This document shows positions 50,409 through 59,413 of a DNA stretch of 64,000 bases, in pieces. Position 1 is the first letter of the stretch, and each line of letters opens with the position of its first letter. This stretch comes from Amycolatopsis bullii (lineage in GTDB: Bacteria; Actinomycetota; Actinomycetes; Mycobacteriales; Pseudonocardiaceae). A program made the position numbers and the translations under genes. Location of the stretch: NCBI RefSeq assembly GCF_014654205.1, contig NZ_BNAW01000042.1:1-64000 (forward strand). Reading direction: 5' to 3'. Under the pieces are notes generated by a model. The model was not told the DNA's origin, made no database searches, and was given only the letters and a program-made list of their open reading frames with translations.

Positions 50409-51291
50409 GCTCGCGCGCCGCCCGCTCGAGCCGGTCCAGCACCGCCGAGACGTCCGGCCGCCGCGCCAGGCCCGCCCGGGTCACCGCGAACACCTTGCGC
50501 GTCAACGGTTCCCGCAGGGGGTGCAGACTGACGCCGGGTGTCCCGGCGGGCAACGCCATGGCCGGGACGAGCGCGACGCCCGCGCCGGCCGCCGCCAGGG
50601 CGACGAGGACGGCGAAGTCGGCGGACTCCGCGGCGATCTCCGGCACGAAACCGGCCGCACCGCAGGCCCGCTGGATCATCGCGTAACACGAGAGATCGGC
50701 CGTCGGCACCAGCCACGGCCGGTCGGCGAACGCGGCCAGGTCCACCGGTTCGCCGTCGGCCGGCCCCGGCGAGCCCGGCGCACGCACCAGCAGGACCGGG
50801 TCTTCGAGCAGGGCCCGCTCCGCGCACCGGGCCGGGACCTCCCGCGGCAGGAGCGAATAGCTGTGCACCACCGCGACGTCGGCGTCTTGGCGCAGCAGCG
50901 CCTCGAGGGCGGCGTCGGGCTCCTGCTCGACCAGGCGCAGGGAAACCGGCCCGGCCCACGCCCGCGGCAGCAGCTGCCGGGCCGCGGAGGCGAACGCGGC
51001 CACGCGGACCGTGCCGGTGCCGCCGTTCCCGGCCACCGCGGCCAGCGCCGATTCCGCGGCGGCGAGGTCATCGAGGATGACCTCGGCGTGCGAGAGCAAC
51101 AGCCGTCCGGCCGGGGTGAAAGCCAGCGTGCGGCCCTGTTTCTCCAGCAGCGGGACGCCGGCCTCGCGTTCGAGCGCCGCCAGGTGCTGCGAGACGGCGG
51201 GCCCGGTCAGGTGCAGGGCCGCCGCCGTCGCGGCGACGGTCCGGTGCTGAGCGAGTCCGTGCAGGACACGCAGGCGACGCAGCTCCAACAT
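50365..51291 (-). CDS. LysR family transcriptional regulator
   Basis: A 308-aa regulator. The winged HTH is residues 1-60 (ELRRLRVLHGLAQHRTVAATAAALHLTGPAVSQHLAALE), followed by a substrate-binding domain (RVAAFASAARQLLP). It is divergent from an EamA transporter, which it probably controls. Between them lies AGTA-N5-TACT at 51322-51334, a possible half-site. Confidence 0.9.
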   Translation of the reverse strand: MLELRRLRVLHGLAQHRTVAATAAALHLTGPAVSQHLAALEREAGVPLLEKQGRTLAFTPAGRLLLSHAEVILDDLAAAESALAAVAGNGGTGTVRVAAFASAARQLLPRAWAGPVSLRLVEQEPDAALEALLRQDADVAVVHSYSLLPREVPARCAERALLEDPVLLVRAPGSPGPADGEPVDLAAFADRPWLVPTADLSCYAMIQRACGAAGFVPEIAAESADFAVLVALAAAGAGVALVPAMALPAGTPGVSLHPLREPLTRKVFAVTRAGLARRPDVSAVLDRLERAARELTSSGLSPRLPGTP

Positions 51292-51321
51292 GAAGTCCGG
51301 CTTCCTGATTGGGCAAGAAAG

Positions 51322-51334
51322 AGTAACTGGTACT
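51322..51334. promoter_or_regulatory. Candidate LysR operator
   Basis: Inverted AGTA-N5-TACT in the 71-bp space between lysR and the EamA gene. Short and not the strict T-N11-A form. Confidence 0.3.
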
Positions 51335-51362
51335 TCTGCATCCTACTGCCGACGATGGTGGG

Positions 51363-52286
51363 GTGAAGCTGAAAGCGACCGCGGCACTGGCCGTCACCGT
51401 CGTCCTGTGGGCCTCGGCGTTCCCCGCGATCAAGGTCGGCCTCGACGGCTACGGCGTCGCCGGGTTGTCGTTCGCCCGGCTCGCGGTGGCGTCGGCCGTG
51501 CTGCTGCTCGCGGCGCCCGTGCTGGGTGTCCGCCGTCCGCGCCGCGCCGACCTAGCGACGATCGCGGGGTGCGGGCTGACCGGGATGAGCGCCTATCAGC
51601 TGCTGCTCAACTGGGGTGAGGTGCACGTACCGGCGGGGACGGCGAGCCTGCTCGTGTCGGTGGCGCCGGTGTTCAGCGCGCTGCTCGCGGCCGCGTTCCT
51701 CGGTGAGCGGCTGACCGCGGCGAAACTGCTGGGCAGCGCGGTGGCGCTCGGCGGCAGCGCGCTCATCGCCACGGGCGGCGGCCTGGGTTACTCGGGCGCC
51801 GCGTGGGTCGTGCTGGCCGCGGCGGCGGTGCAGGCGGTGTACCACCTCGGGAGCAAGCCGTTGCTGCGGCACTACACCGGGCTCGAAGTCGCCTGCTACG
51901 CGATGTGGGCCGGAACGCTGTTCCTCACGCCGCTCGCTCCGCAGGCCGTGCACGCCTTCGCGACCGCACCGCCGCAGGCGACGGTGTCCGTGGTGTTCCT
52001 CGGCGTGTTCCCGTCGGCGGCCGGGTTCGTCGCGTGGGGGTACGCGGTGGCCCGGCACTCGCTCACGGTCGCGACGGCCGCTCTCTACCTCGTCCCCGCG
52101 GTGGCCCTGGCGGTGGCGTTCGGCTGGCTCGGCGAACGGCCCACCTGGGTGGATCTCGCGGGTGGCGCACTCAGTGTCGCCGGAGTCGTCCTGATCAACG
52201 CGACGTTCCGTCGTTGGGCCGGTCAGGGTAATTCGCGGAAGATCGAGATCCGGGCTCAACGGTCCGGGCGGCCGGCTCGTCGGTAG
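51363..52286 (+). CDS. EamA/DMT superfamily transporter
   Basis: A 307-aa protein with ten predicted helices in two EamA repeats, starting TVVLWASAFPAIKVGLDGYG. The second repeat ends YLVPAVALAVAFGWLGERPTW. It is an exporter of metabolites such as amino acids; substrate unknown. GTG 51363 is used; its ribosome site is poor. Likely controlled by the divergent LysR protein. Confidence 0.9.
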   Translation: MKLKATAALAVTVVLWASAFPAIKVGLDGYGVAGLSFARLAVASAVLLLAAPVLGVRRPRRADLATIAGCGLTGMSAYQLLLNWGEVHVPAGTASLLVSVAPVFSALLAAAFLGERLTAAKLLGSAVALGGSALIATGGGLGYSGAAWVVLAAAAVQAVYHLGSKPLLRHYTGLEVACYAMWAGTLFLTPLAPQAVHAFATAPPQATVSVVFLGVFPSAAGFVAWGYAVARHSLTVATAALYLVPAVALAVAFGWLGERPTWVDLAGGALSVAGVVLINATFRRWAGQGNSRKIEIRAQRSGRPARR

Positions 52287-52303
52287 TGGTGATCGATCAC
52301 CAC
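52286..52303. repeat. 18-bp perfect palindrome
   Basis: GTGGTGATC/GATCACCAC begins in the last base of the EamA stop and stands just before the S8 remnant. It may be a terminator or an old operator. Confidence 0.5.
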
Positions 52304-52315
52304 ACGGAGGTGCCA

Positions 52316-52690
52316 GTGCGAAGAACATTTTTCGGTGCTCGCGGTCCTGCTCGCCGGTTCGGCGGGCCTGGCCGGGCTCGCCCCGCCGGCCGCGACGGCC
52401 GCGGTCGCGGCGGATCCGCCGTCGACCGTCACGCTGCCCACCGGGGACCGGGTCACCGTCCGGACCACCCCGGACGGCCGGGACACCTTCGCCGTGCAGC
52501 CCGCCGCGGACAAGGGCATGGCCCGGGCGCTGGTGCACCTGCGGCTCGGCGGCCGCGACTACGAAGTGCCCGGCACCGGGCTGCCCTATCTGGGGCGCGG
52601 GCTCGACGGCGCCGCGCTGGCCCGGCAGTTCAAAGAGGACAGTGCCCGCGGCCGGTTCGGCGGGCACAGCCCGCGGCACCGGTACCCGCC
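52316..52690 (+). pseudogene. Decayed S8 (subtilisin-like) serine peptidase, N-terminal remnant
   Basis: A GTG after ACGGAGGTGCCA starts V-R-R-T-F, but the following signal peptide (VLAVLLAGSAGLAGLAP) and prodomain (STVTLPTGDRVTVRTTPDGR) lie in the +1 frame. A run of five T at 52328-52332 is one T too long; with four the frames join. The prodomain ends abruptly near residue 115 and runs into the response regulator gene. So both a frameshift and a 3' deletion are present; no catalytic domain remains. Confidence 0.72.
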
Positions 52691-52697
52691 AGCGCCC

Positions 52698-53351
52698 TCA
52701 GGCCCGGCCGTCCCCCGGACGGCACAGCCCGCGCTCGTACGCCAGCAACCCCGCGCCCGTCCGGTGCGCGCACCCCAGCTTCCGCACCACCCTCGCCACC
52801 TGCTCCCGCACGACCGGCTCCGGCAGCTCCAGCCGCTCGGCGATCTCCGCGTTCGTCAGCGCCGCCCCCACCGCCGCGAGCACCCGGGTCTCCTGGGCCG
52901 TCAGGCGGTCGACCGCCGCCATCCGGTCGTCGCGGGGGCCCGACAGGCGGCTCGCCGCCGACACCAGCCTGCGGTTGGCGTCCGGGGACAGCACCAGGTG
53001 GCCGTCCGCGGCCAGGCGTACCACCTTGATCAGGTCCCGGGGCGGGGCCGACCGTAGCAGGAACCCCGCCGCGCCGTCGCGGAGGGCGCGCAGGATGCCC
53101 GCGTCCGAGTCGAACGTCGCCAGGGCCACCACCGCCGGGCGGCGGGGGAACTCCTCCGGCGGGCTCAGGCGCAGGTCGAGCAGCAGCACGTCCGGCAGCC
53201 GGCGGCGGAGGGTGATCCGGGCCGCCGTCGCGTCGGGGACCGCCCCGGCCAGCTCGACGCCGTCCGCTCCGTCGAGGATCGTGCTCAGGCGCGCTCGCAC
53301 CGCCGGATCGCGTTCGGCCACCAGGACGCGGACCGGTGGCGGCGCGAGCAC
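52698..53351 (-). CDS. NarL/LuxR family response regulator (orphan)
   Basis: A 217-aa two-domain regulator. Receiver: VRVLVAERDPAVRARL, phosphoacceptor Asp in LLLDLRLSPPEE, and FLLRSAPP where the usual Lys is Arg. The LuxR-type HTH is LTAQETRVLAAVGAALTNAEIAERL. No histidine kinase lies nearby. GTG 53351 starts 4 bp after the upstream hypothetical gene and has AAGGA at 8 nt. Confidence 0.85.
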   Translation of the reverse strand: MLAPPPVRVLVAERDPAVRARLSTILDGADGVELAGAVPDATAARITLRRRLPDVLLLDLRLSPPEEFPRRPAVVALATFDSDAGILRALRDGAAGFLLRSAPPRDLIKVVRLAADGHLVLSPDANRRLVSAASRLSGPRDDRMAAVDRLTAQETRVLAAVGAALTNAEIAERLELPEPVVREQVARVVRKLGCAHRTGAGLLAYERGLCRPGDGRA

Positions 53352-53355
53352 CGCG

Positions 53356-53745
53356 TCAGTCCTTGGGTCGCAGGCGGATCAGCGGCAGGTCGGTCTTCGA
53401 CGCCCCGACCAGGTCCCGGCCGCCCGGGCCGCGCAGCCGCACCTCCCGGAACCGCACCGACGACAGCTGCGCGGCTTCGATCGGGTAGACGTCGCCGTAG
53501 CGCTTGATCTTCGCCACCAGCTCCTTGCCGAGCAGTTCGACGAGCCCGGCGTGCCGGGTCGCGCCCCCGCCCAGCGGCACGTCCAGCTGCTTGCGGACCT
53601 CGGGGAACCGCTGGTCCAGCTCGACGGCCAGCTGGTGGATCGTGACGTAGGCCGGCCCGAACTCGGAGGCGTCGGGACCCGGCGGGATCTCCTTGAGCAC
53701 CTTGATGAGCTTGTCGTCCATCCCGAGCTTGTCCCACAACGTCAC
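53356..53745 (-). CDS. Hypothetical protein, 129 aa
   Basis: A soluble protein with helical N-terminus (DDKLIKVLKEIPPG) and an alpha/beta C-terminal half. No family recognised. GTG 53745 has GGAGG at 7 nt. It is in an operon with the response regulator (4-bp gap), so it may be functionally linked. Confidence 0.72.
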   Translation of the reverse strand: MTLWDKLGMDDKLIKVLKEIPPGPDASEFGPAYVTIHQLAVELDQRFPEVRKQLDVPLGGGATRHAGLVELLGKELVAKIKRYGDVYPIEAAQLSSVRFREVRLRGPGGRDLVGASKTDLPLIRLRPKD

Positions 53746-53776
53746 GTCTTTTCCTCCGCTCCCGACCGCCGTTGGT

Positions 53777-54985
53777 CTACCAGAGGACCGGCACGCGGTC
53801 CACTCCCCCGGTCACACGGTTGGTCCGGACCCGGAGTTCATCGACGCCGACGGCCAGGCGCAGCCCCGGGAACCGCCGGAACAGCGACCCGAACACGACG
53901 CGCAGCTCGGTGCGGGCCAGGCTGGCGCCGATGCAGAACCAGCCACCGTGGGCGAAGGCGACGTGCGAGTTCGGCTTGCGGTCGGGATCGAACGTCTCCG
54001 CGGCCGGGAACACGGTTTCGTCCCGGTTGGCCGCGGCGATCGACAGCACGACCGCGTCGCCGCGGGCGATCGTGACGCCGCCGAGCTCGACGTCGTCGTG
54101 CGCGTACCGCAGGACGCCGAGCCCGCTCGGGGCGGACAGCCGCAGGATCTCCTCCACCACGCCGTGCACCCGGTTTTCGGGGTCGGCGGCCAGCGCGTCC
54201 CGGCGGGCGAGGTCGGTGAGCAGGTAGAGCACGCCGAGGTCGATCCGGTTGGAGGTCGTCTCGTGCCCGGCGAACAGCAGGCCGGCGGCGAGCCGGGCGA
54301 GGTCGTCGTCACCGAACGAAGGATCGTCGGCCTGCGCGCGGACCATGTCCGAGACGACGTCCTGGCCCGGAGCGCGCCGCTTGGCGGCGGCAAGCCGGCT
54401 CATGTACTCGGTGAACTCGTCGAGCGCGGCGTCCGCGCCGGCGCCGATGTCCATCCGGCCCATCCGGTCCGACAGCACCCGGAAGGTCCCGCGGTCGGAG
54501 TACGGAACGCCGAGCAGCTCGCAGATCACCAGCACCGGCAGCGGGAACGACAGGTGTTCGTGCAGGTCGACCGGGCCGTCACCGTGGCGAGCCTGCTCCA
54601 TGGCGGCGAAGCAGCCGTCGGCGAACTCCTGGACGTGCCCGGCGAGCCGCCGGATCCGGTTGGCGGAGAAGGCGGGCACGAGCATCCGCCGCATCCGCGC
54701 GTGCTCGGCGTGCTCGGTCTCGTGGTCCCCTTGCGGGCGGCTGAGGATCGCGGCGTCCGAAAGCGCCGACGCCTCCTCCGGCGCCGGGTGCGAACGCCCG
54801 AACCGCGGATCGGTGAAGGCGGCGCGCACCTGCTCGAAGCCGGTGACCAGCCAGGCCGGGTCCCCCGCGGGCGTGGTCACGGCCACCACCGGCCCCTGCC
54901 GGCGCAGCACCCCGAACAGCGGCGCGATCTCCAGGACGTTCGGCCGTTCGAACGGCAGGCGCGGGGTGTCCGTGGTGGCGGTCAT
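53777..54985 (-). CDS. Cytochrome P450
   Basis: A 402-aa bacterial class I P450. The I-helix motif LLFAGHETTSNR holds the acid-alcohol pair, ExxR is in VEEILRLS, and the heme ligand Cys is in AFAHGGWFCIGASLAR. The residue two before the Cys is Phe and the preceding His/Arg is Trp, which is unusual. Soluble; needs ferredoxin partners not encoded here. Stands alone. Substrate unknown. Confidence 0.92.
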   Translation of the reverse strand: MTATTDTPRLPFERPNVLEIAPLFGVLRRQGPVVAVTTPAGDPAWLVTGFEQVRAAFTDPRFGRSHPAPEEASALSDAAILSRPQGDHETEHAEHARMRRMLVPAFSANRIRRLAGHVQEFADGCFAAMEQARHGDGPVDLHEHLSFPLPVLVICELLGVPYSDRGTFRVLSDRMGRMDIGAGADAALDEFTEYMSRLAAAKRRAPGQDVVSDMVRAQADDPSFGDDDLARLAAGLLFAGHETTSNRIDLGVLYLLTDLARRDALAADPENRVHGVVEEILRLSAPSGLGVLRYAHDDVELGGVTIARGDAVVLSIAAANRDETVFPAAETFDPDRKPNSHVAFAHGGWFCIGASLARTELRVVFGSLFRRFPGLRLAVGVDELRVRTNRVTGGVDRVPVLW

Positions 54986-55204
54986 GGGTTTCTCCTCCCG
55001 GGTGCGCGGCCGATTCGTGCGCCGACGCGGGCGAGCCGGTCACCGGCCGCTCCCCCGGTCCCCCCGCGATCCACGGTACCCACGAACACCGCCACCGGGC
55101 CCCGGACGGGAGTTGCCCCGCCCGATCGGGCGAGCGCTTCGGCGTGCAACCGGGCGACCGGGTGGTTCCGTCCGGAAAGCAACGGAAGCGAAGGAGCACC
55201 CAGC
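54986..55204. other. Divergent region P450/lipoprotein
   Basis: 219 bp with no open frame supported. An AAGGAGCACC ribosome site near 55191-55200 serves the lipoprotein gene. Confidence 0.5.
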
Positions 55205-55657
55205 ATGCGCAGGCTGTCCGCTGTCCCGGCCGTGGCCCTCGTCGTCTTCGGTGCCGTCGCGTGCGGCAGCACCACCCGGCCCGCATCGACGTCACCGCTG
55301 TGCTCGGCGTCCTACGAACCCCGGGAACTCGTCATGAGCGGGCCGATGTACCCACCCCTGCCCACCGCCTCGGAAGCCGTCCCCGCCGGCGGCCGCACCA
55401 CCGATGTGGCCGCCATCAAGAAGATCGCCGCCACGGCGTGCGACCTGCCGGAACCGCCGCCGGACATCGCGTGCACCGCCGACATGGGGCCCAGCTTCGA
55501 ACTCCGGTTCGCCGACGCACAGGGCCGGACGACGTCCCTCACCGCCGCGGCGTACGGCTGCCAGTTCGTCGAGGGGCTGGGGACCTCGCGGATCGGCGCG
55601 ACGCCGCTCTGGGCCGCCCTCTCCGCGGCCGGGCTCCCCGCGCCGCGCGGCCGCTGA
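55205..55657 (+). CDS. Putative lipoprotein, 150 aa
   Basis: Signal peptide MRRLSAVPAVALVVFGAVAC with a loose lipobox (AVAC) and acylated Cys20. The rest is Pro/Thr-rich, then a small domain with three to four Cys (CTADMGPSFELRF, AYGCQF). No family recognised. Followed by the GH64 gene about 200 bp downstream. Cell-surface function unknown. Confidence 0.72.
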   Translation: MRRLSAVPAVALVVFGAVACGSTTRPASTSPLCSASYEPRELVMSGPMYPPLPTASEAVPAGGRTTDVAAIKKIAATACDLPEPPPDIACTADMGPSFELRFADAQGRTTSLTAAAYGCQFVEGLGTSRIGATPLWAALSAAGLPAPRGR

Positions 55658-55861
55658 TCCCACCGTCCACACCGGACACCGACCGGACCACCGCGAAAAC
55701 TGGTCCGGGCTACGAAAGGGCAGCGTGAAGGGCCGTCCGTACCCGACCCGGGCCGCCGGACATTGACCGCGGCGGACGGCGTACCTACCGTCCGGAAACC
55801 GTTTCCGGTGGACGCGGGGCCGTCCGGCCGCGCGGAAGCCGCCCGCGTTCGAGGAGGTGCC

Positions 55862-57505
55862 ATGCTGTCGAGGCGAACCTTCGTCACCGCCGGCCTGGTC
55901 GCCGCCGCGGCGAGCACGCCGCTGTGGTCCGCCGTCACCACGCCGAAAGCCCGCGCCGCCGCGGCCCTGCCGTTGACGCTCAAGAACAATTCGGGCAGCG
56001 GCACCGTCTACGCCTACATCAGCGGCGCGGACACCGCGGGCCGTCCGGGTTTCGTCACCGCCGACGGCCGGTTCCAGCCGCTGGCCAACCCGTCGGCGCC
56101 GGTGACGCCGATCCCGGACTACGCGATCCCGCTCGGCGGCCCGGGTTCCCAGGTCACCGTGCCGTTGTCCGGCTATCTCATCGGCGGCCGGGTGTGGTTC
56201 TCGGTCGGCAAGAAGATCCAGTTCTTCGTCAACCCCGGGCCCGGCCTGGTCCAGCCCGGGTTCGCGAGCGCGGACCCGAACTGGCAGACGAACTGGACGT
56301 TCTGCGAGTTCACCTACAACAGCGCGAACCTCTACGCGAACATCAGCTACGTCGACATGGTGGCGCTGCCGGTGTCGATGGCCACCACCGGCGCGGCGGG
56401 CGCGCAGTCGGTCAGCCCGCTGCCGGACGGCGCCCTCGGCAGCATCGCCGACGGGCTGCGCGCACAGCACAACGCCGACGGCGCCCCCTGGGACCGGCTG
56501 GTCGTCACCGACAGCGCCGGCCAGGTGGTGCGGGTGCTCGCGCCCGGCCACTCCCCGGTCGACTTCGGCGGCTACTGGACGAACTACCTCAACGCCGTCT
56601 GGGACCACTACCGCACGACCCCGCTGACGATCAACGGCCAGGGCGGCATCGGCTCCTACACCGGCACGGTCAGCGGGGACGCGATCGTGTTCGCCGGCCT
56701 GAACACCAACGGCGTGCCGTTCACCAAGCCGAGCGCTGCGGACATCTTCGGCTGCGCGAGCGGCCCGCTGTACAACTCCGGCAGCGACGCGCGCGGCGCG
56801 GTCGCGGCCCGGCTGGCCGCCGCGCTGAACCGCAGCAGCCTGCTGGTGGTCGGCGGGAACAACCAGCCCGACGGCGTCGCCCCGGCGCAGTACTACCGGG
56901 ACGCCACGACGAACCACTACGCCCGCCTGGTGCACCAGTACGCCTCGATCGGCTACGCCTTCCCGTACGACGACGTCGGCCCGACCGGGGCCCAGCCCGT
57001 CGACGGCCACCTCCAGGACCCGGCGCCGACGTCCTGGACGGTCGCGCTCGGGCCGGGCGCGGGCGGCGGCACGACCCCGCCGGGTTCGGGCGGCACGAGC
57101 GCGTACTCGACCATCCAGGCGGAGGCCTACAACGCCCAGAGCGGCACGCAGAACGAGTCCTGCGCCGACACGGGCGGCGGGGTCGACGTCGGCTGGCTCG
57201 CGAACGGCGACTGGCTCAAGTACGCCCGCGTCGACTTCGGGGCGAGCTCGCCGAACCAGTTCGTCGCCCGCCTCGCCTCGGGCGCGGCCGCCGGGGTCAG
57301 CGGCGCGATCCGGGCCCGCCTGGACAGCGTGACGGGCCCGGTGATCGCCGAGATCGACTTCGCGAACAACGGCGGCTGGCAGCAGTGGCAGACCGTGCCC
57401 GCCAACATCATCGCCCCGGCCACCGGCGTGCACGACCTCTACCTGACGTTCTCCGGGAGCTCGGCGGACTTCGTCAACGTCAACTGGTTCACCTTCACCC
57501 GTTAG
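55862..57505 (+). CDS. Secreted GH64 beta-1,3-glucanase with CBM6
   Basis: A 547-aa protein with a twin-arginine signal (SRRTFVTAGLVAAAA). GH64 thaumatin-like domain about residues 38-395: LPLTLKNNSGSGTVYAYI, YNSANLYANISYVDM, YAFPYDDVG. After a Gly/Thr linker comes a CBM6 (AYSTIQAEAYNAQSGTQNE to VNVNWFTFTR). GH64 enzymes release laminaripentaose from beta-1,3-glucan. ATG 55862 follows GAGGAGG. The stop overlaps the convergent oxidoreductase stop. Confidence 0.9.
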   Translation: MLSRRTFVTAGLVAAAASTPLWSAVTTPKARAAAALPLTLKNNSGSGTVYAYISGADTAGRPGFVTADGRFQPLANPSAPVTPIPDYAIPLGGPGSQVTVPLSGYLIGGRVWFSVGKKIQFFVNPGPGLVQPGFASADPNWQTNWTFCEFTYNSANLYANISYVDMVALPVSMATTGAAGAQSVSPLPDGALGSIADGLRAQHNADGAPWDRLVVTDSAGQVVRVLAPGHSPVDFGGYWTNYLNAVWDHYRTTPLTINGQGGIGSYTGTVSGDAIVFAGLNTNGVPFTKPSAADIFGCASGPLYNSGSDARGAVAARLAAALNRSSLLVVGGNNQPDGVAPAQYYRDATTNHYARLVHQYASIGYAFPYDDVGPTGAQPVDGHLQDPAPTSWTVALGPGAGGGTTPPGSGGTSAYSTIQAEAYNAQSGTQNESCADTGGGVDVGWLANGDWLKYARVDFGASSPNQFVARLASGAAAGVSGAIRARLDSVTGPVIAEIDFANNGGWQQWQTVPANIIAPATGVHDLYLTFSGSSADFVNVNWFTFTR

Positions 57506-58392
57506 ACGCTCTCCGGGACGACGACGACCTTGCCGTGCACGCCGCCCTCGGCGGCGCGCGCGTGCAGGGCGGGGAGGTCGGCCAAGGACACCCGCTCGGC
57601 GACGTCGATGCGCAGCTCACCGCGGTCGACCAGCGTCACCAGCTGCGCCAGCTGACCGGCGTCGCTGCGGACGAACAGGTCGATGCCGCGGACGCCGCGT
57701 TCCTCGTCGGACGGTGCCGGCATCCACACCGTCGTGTTCACCAGGACCCCGCCCGAGTGGATCAGCGCGAGCAGCGCCGCCGGCTGCTCCGGCGTGATCG
57801 GGGCGAGGTTCAGCACGACGTCGACCGGCTCGGTCACCACCGTCGACAGGTCGCCGGTGGTGCGGTCGACGGCGATCACGTGGGCGCCGGCGTTCTCGGC
57901 CAGCTGCACGGCGTACCCGCCGACGGCTCCCCGGGCGCCGTTGACCAGCACCCGCTGCCCGGCGGTCACCTTGCCGTGGTCGAACAACGCCTGGTGCGCG
58001 GTGAGCCCGACCAGCGGCAGCGCGGCGGCGTCGGCCAGCGGGACGCTCTTCGGTGCCGGGGTCAGCGCCTCGGCCGGCGCGAGGACGTACTCCGCGGCGG
58101 CGCCCGGCTTGTCCATCGGCAGGAAGCCGACGACCTCGGCGCCGGTCTCCAAGCCGGTCACGCCCTCGCCCAGCGCGTCGACCGTGCCGGCGACGTCGAT
58201 GCCGGGCGTGTGCGGCAGCACGACCGGGATCGGGCCCTGCATGAAGCCGCCGCGGATGGTGCCGTCGACGGGGTTGAACGACGTCGCCGCCACCCGGATC
58301 CGGACCTGCCCGGCCCCGGGGACGGGCCGACCCACGTCCTCGTAGCGCAGGACGCCGGGATCGCCGTACTCGTGGAACCGCACTGCCTTCAT
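57502..58392 (-). CDS. NADP-dependent quinone oxidoreductase-like MDR
   Basis: A 296-aa zinc-free medium-chain reductase. KAVRFHEYGDPGVLRYEDV, HTPGIDVAGTVDALG, and VLVNGARGAVGGYAVQLA (nucleotide loop) fit quinone oxidoreductase-type MDR enzymes. ATG 58392. The MmyB-like regulator is encoded 60 bp upstream on the same strand; such pairs of regulator and oxidoreductase are common. Confidence 0.9.
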   Translation of the reverse strand: MKAVRFHEYGDPGVLRYEDVGRPVPGAGQVRIRVAATSFNPVDGTIRGGFMQGPIPVVLPHTPGIDVAGTVDALGEGVTGLETGAEVVGFLPMDKPGAAAEYVLAPAEALTPAPKSVPLADAAALPLVGLTAHQALFDHGKVTAGQRVLVNGARGAVGGYAVQLAENAGAHVIAVDRTTGDLSTVVTEPVDVVLNLAPITPEQPAALLALIHSGGVLVNTTVWMPAPSDEERGVRGIDLFVRSDAGQLAQLVTLVDRGELRIDVAERVSLADLPALHARAAEGGVHGKVVVVPESV

Positions 58393-58452
58393 CGGGTTGC
58401 TCGCTTTCGTCCGTGATCCACTTCGCCCCCAGGATCGCGGGCCCGAGCCGGA

Positions 58453-59307
58453 TCAGCCTGGGCCGGTTTGGCCCACCCTGACGACGGACGGCGGCCCGGC
58501 CGCGCCGACGACCTCGCCGAGCAGGGCCGCGTCGCGCGACCCGGGTGCCGCGGTGAGGACCACCGCCATCAGGCCGTCCCCCGGTACTTCCAGGAGGGTG
58601 CCGTCGAGCCTGATGTCACCGCCGTCCGGATGCCGGAAGACCGCACGGTTCTCGTACGTGGTCACCGTTTCCGGCGCGCGCCACAAGGTGTCGAACGGCC
58701 GGCTCGTCGTGCGCAGCTCGTCGACGAGCTCCGCGACGGAGGTGTCCGCGGGGTAGCGCAAGGCCGTGTCGCGCAGCCGGGCGGCGAGCATCGCCCGGAA
58801 CCCGGCCGCGCGCTCGTCGGTCCGGCTGATCCCGCGGGGTGCGTTGCGGAAGGTGCGCCAGGCGACGTTCCAGTCCCGCTCGTGCCCGGCCGGGCCGCCG
58901 GCCTGCAGCGCGAACCACGCGGTGTTGACGGCGACCACGTTCCACGCCGTGTCGGCCAGGAACGCGGGAGTGCCGCCGAAGCGCTCCAGCAGCCGCAGCG
59001 CCGCCGGTCCGGCCTCGCGCGGCACCCGCCCCTCCACCGGGGCGTACCCGGCCAGGGCGCAGAGCCGCTCGTAGTCCGCCCGCCCGAGCCGCAACGCGCC
59101 GGCGATGGCCGTCACCACCCCGGCCGACGGGTGCCGGCGCCCCTGCTCCAGCCGTCGCACGTAGTCCGCGGACACCCCGGCCAGGTCGGCGAGCTCCTCG
59201 CGCCGCAACCCGCGGGTCCGCCGCCGTCCCCTCGCCGCCCCGGCCACGCCCGGGTCGGCGTTCTCCCGCAGCCGGCGCACCGCGGCGCCGAGATCGTGCA
59301 GCACCAT
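58453..59307 (-). CDS. XRE-type regulator with MmyB-like ligand domain
   Basis: A 284-aa protein. HTH: LRREELADLAGVSADYVRRLEQGRRHPS (residues about 27-54). The C-terminal MmyB-like PAS domain has LLERFGGTPAFLADTAWNVVAVN and VYTY-like ending. It probably controls the oxidoreductase downstream. ATG 59307 fits the family start; an ATG 13 codons upstream is possible. Confidence 0.86.
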   Translation of the reverse strand: MVLHDLGAAVRRLRENADPGVAGAARGRRRTRGLRREELADLAGVSADYVRRLEQGRRHPSAGVVTAIAGALRLGRADYERLCALAGYAPVEGRVPREAGPAALRLLERFGGTPAFLADTAWNVVAVNTAWFALQAGGPAGHERDWNVAWRTFRNAPRGISRTDERAAGFRAMLAARLRDTALRYPADTSVAELVDELRTTSRPFDTLWRAPETVTTYENRAVFRHPDGGDIRLDGTLLEVPGDGLMAVVLTAAPGSRDAALLGEVVGAAGPPSVVRVGQTGPG

Positions 59308-59413
59308 GGCACCAGCATGCCCCAGGAACCGCGCCGTCCGACGCACTCCTTTGTGGACGGCACAGCCGGGCGGACCGGGTCGGCGGAGCTGACCCGGCCC
59401 GCCCGGCGCCGGC

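Noticed and set aside
52335..53057. Single intact secreted protein from the S8 signal peptide on
   Set aside because: After about 115 codons the frame is antisense to the response regulator gene and loses any protease similarity.
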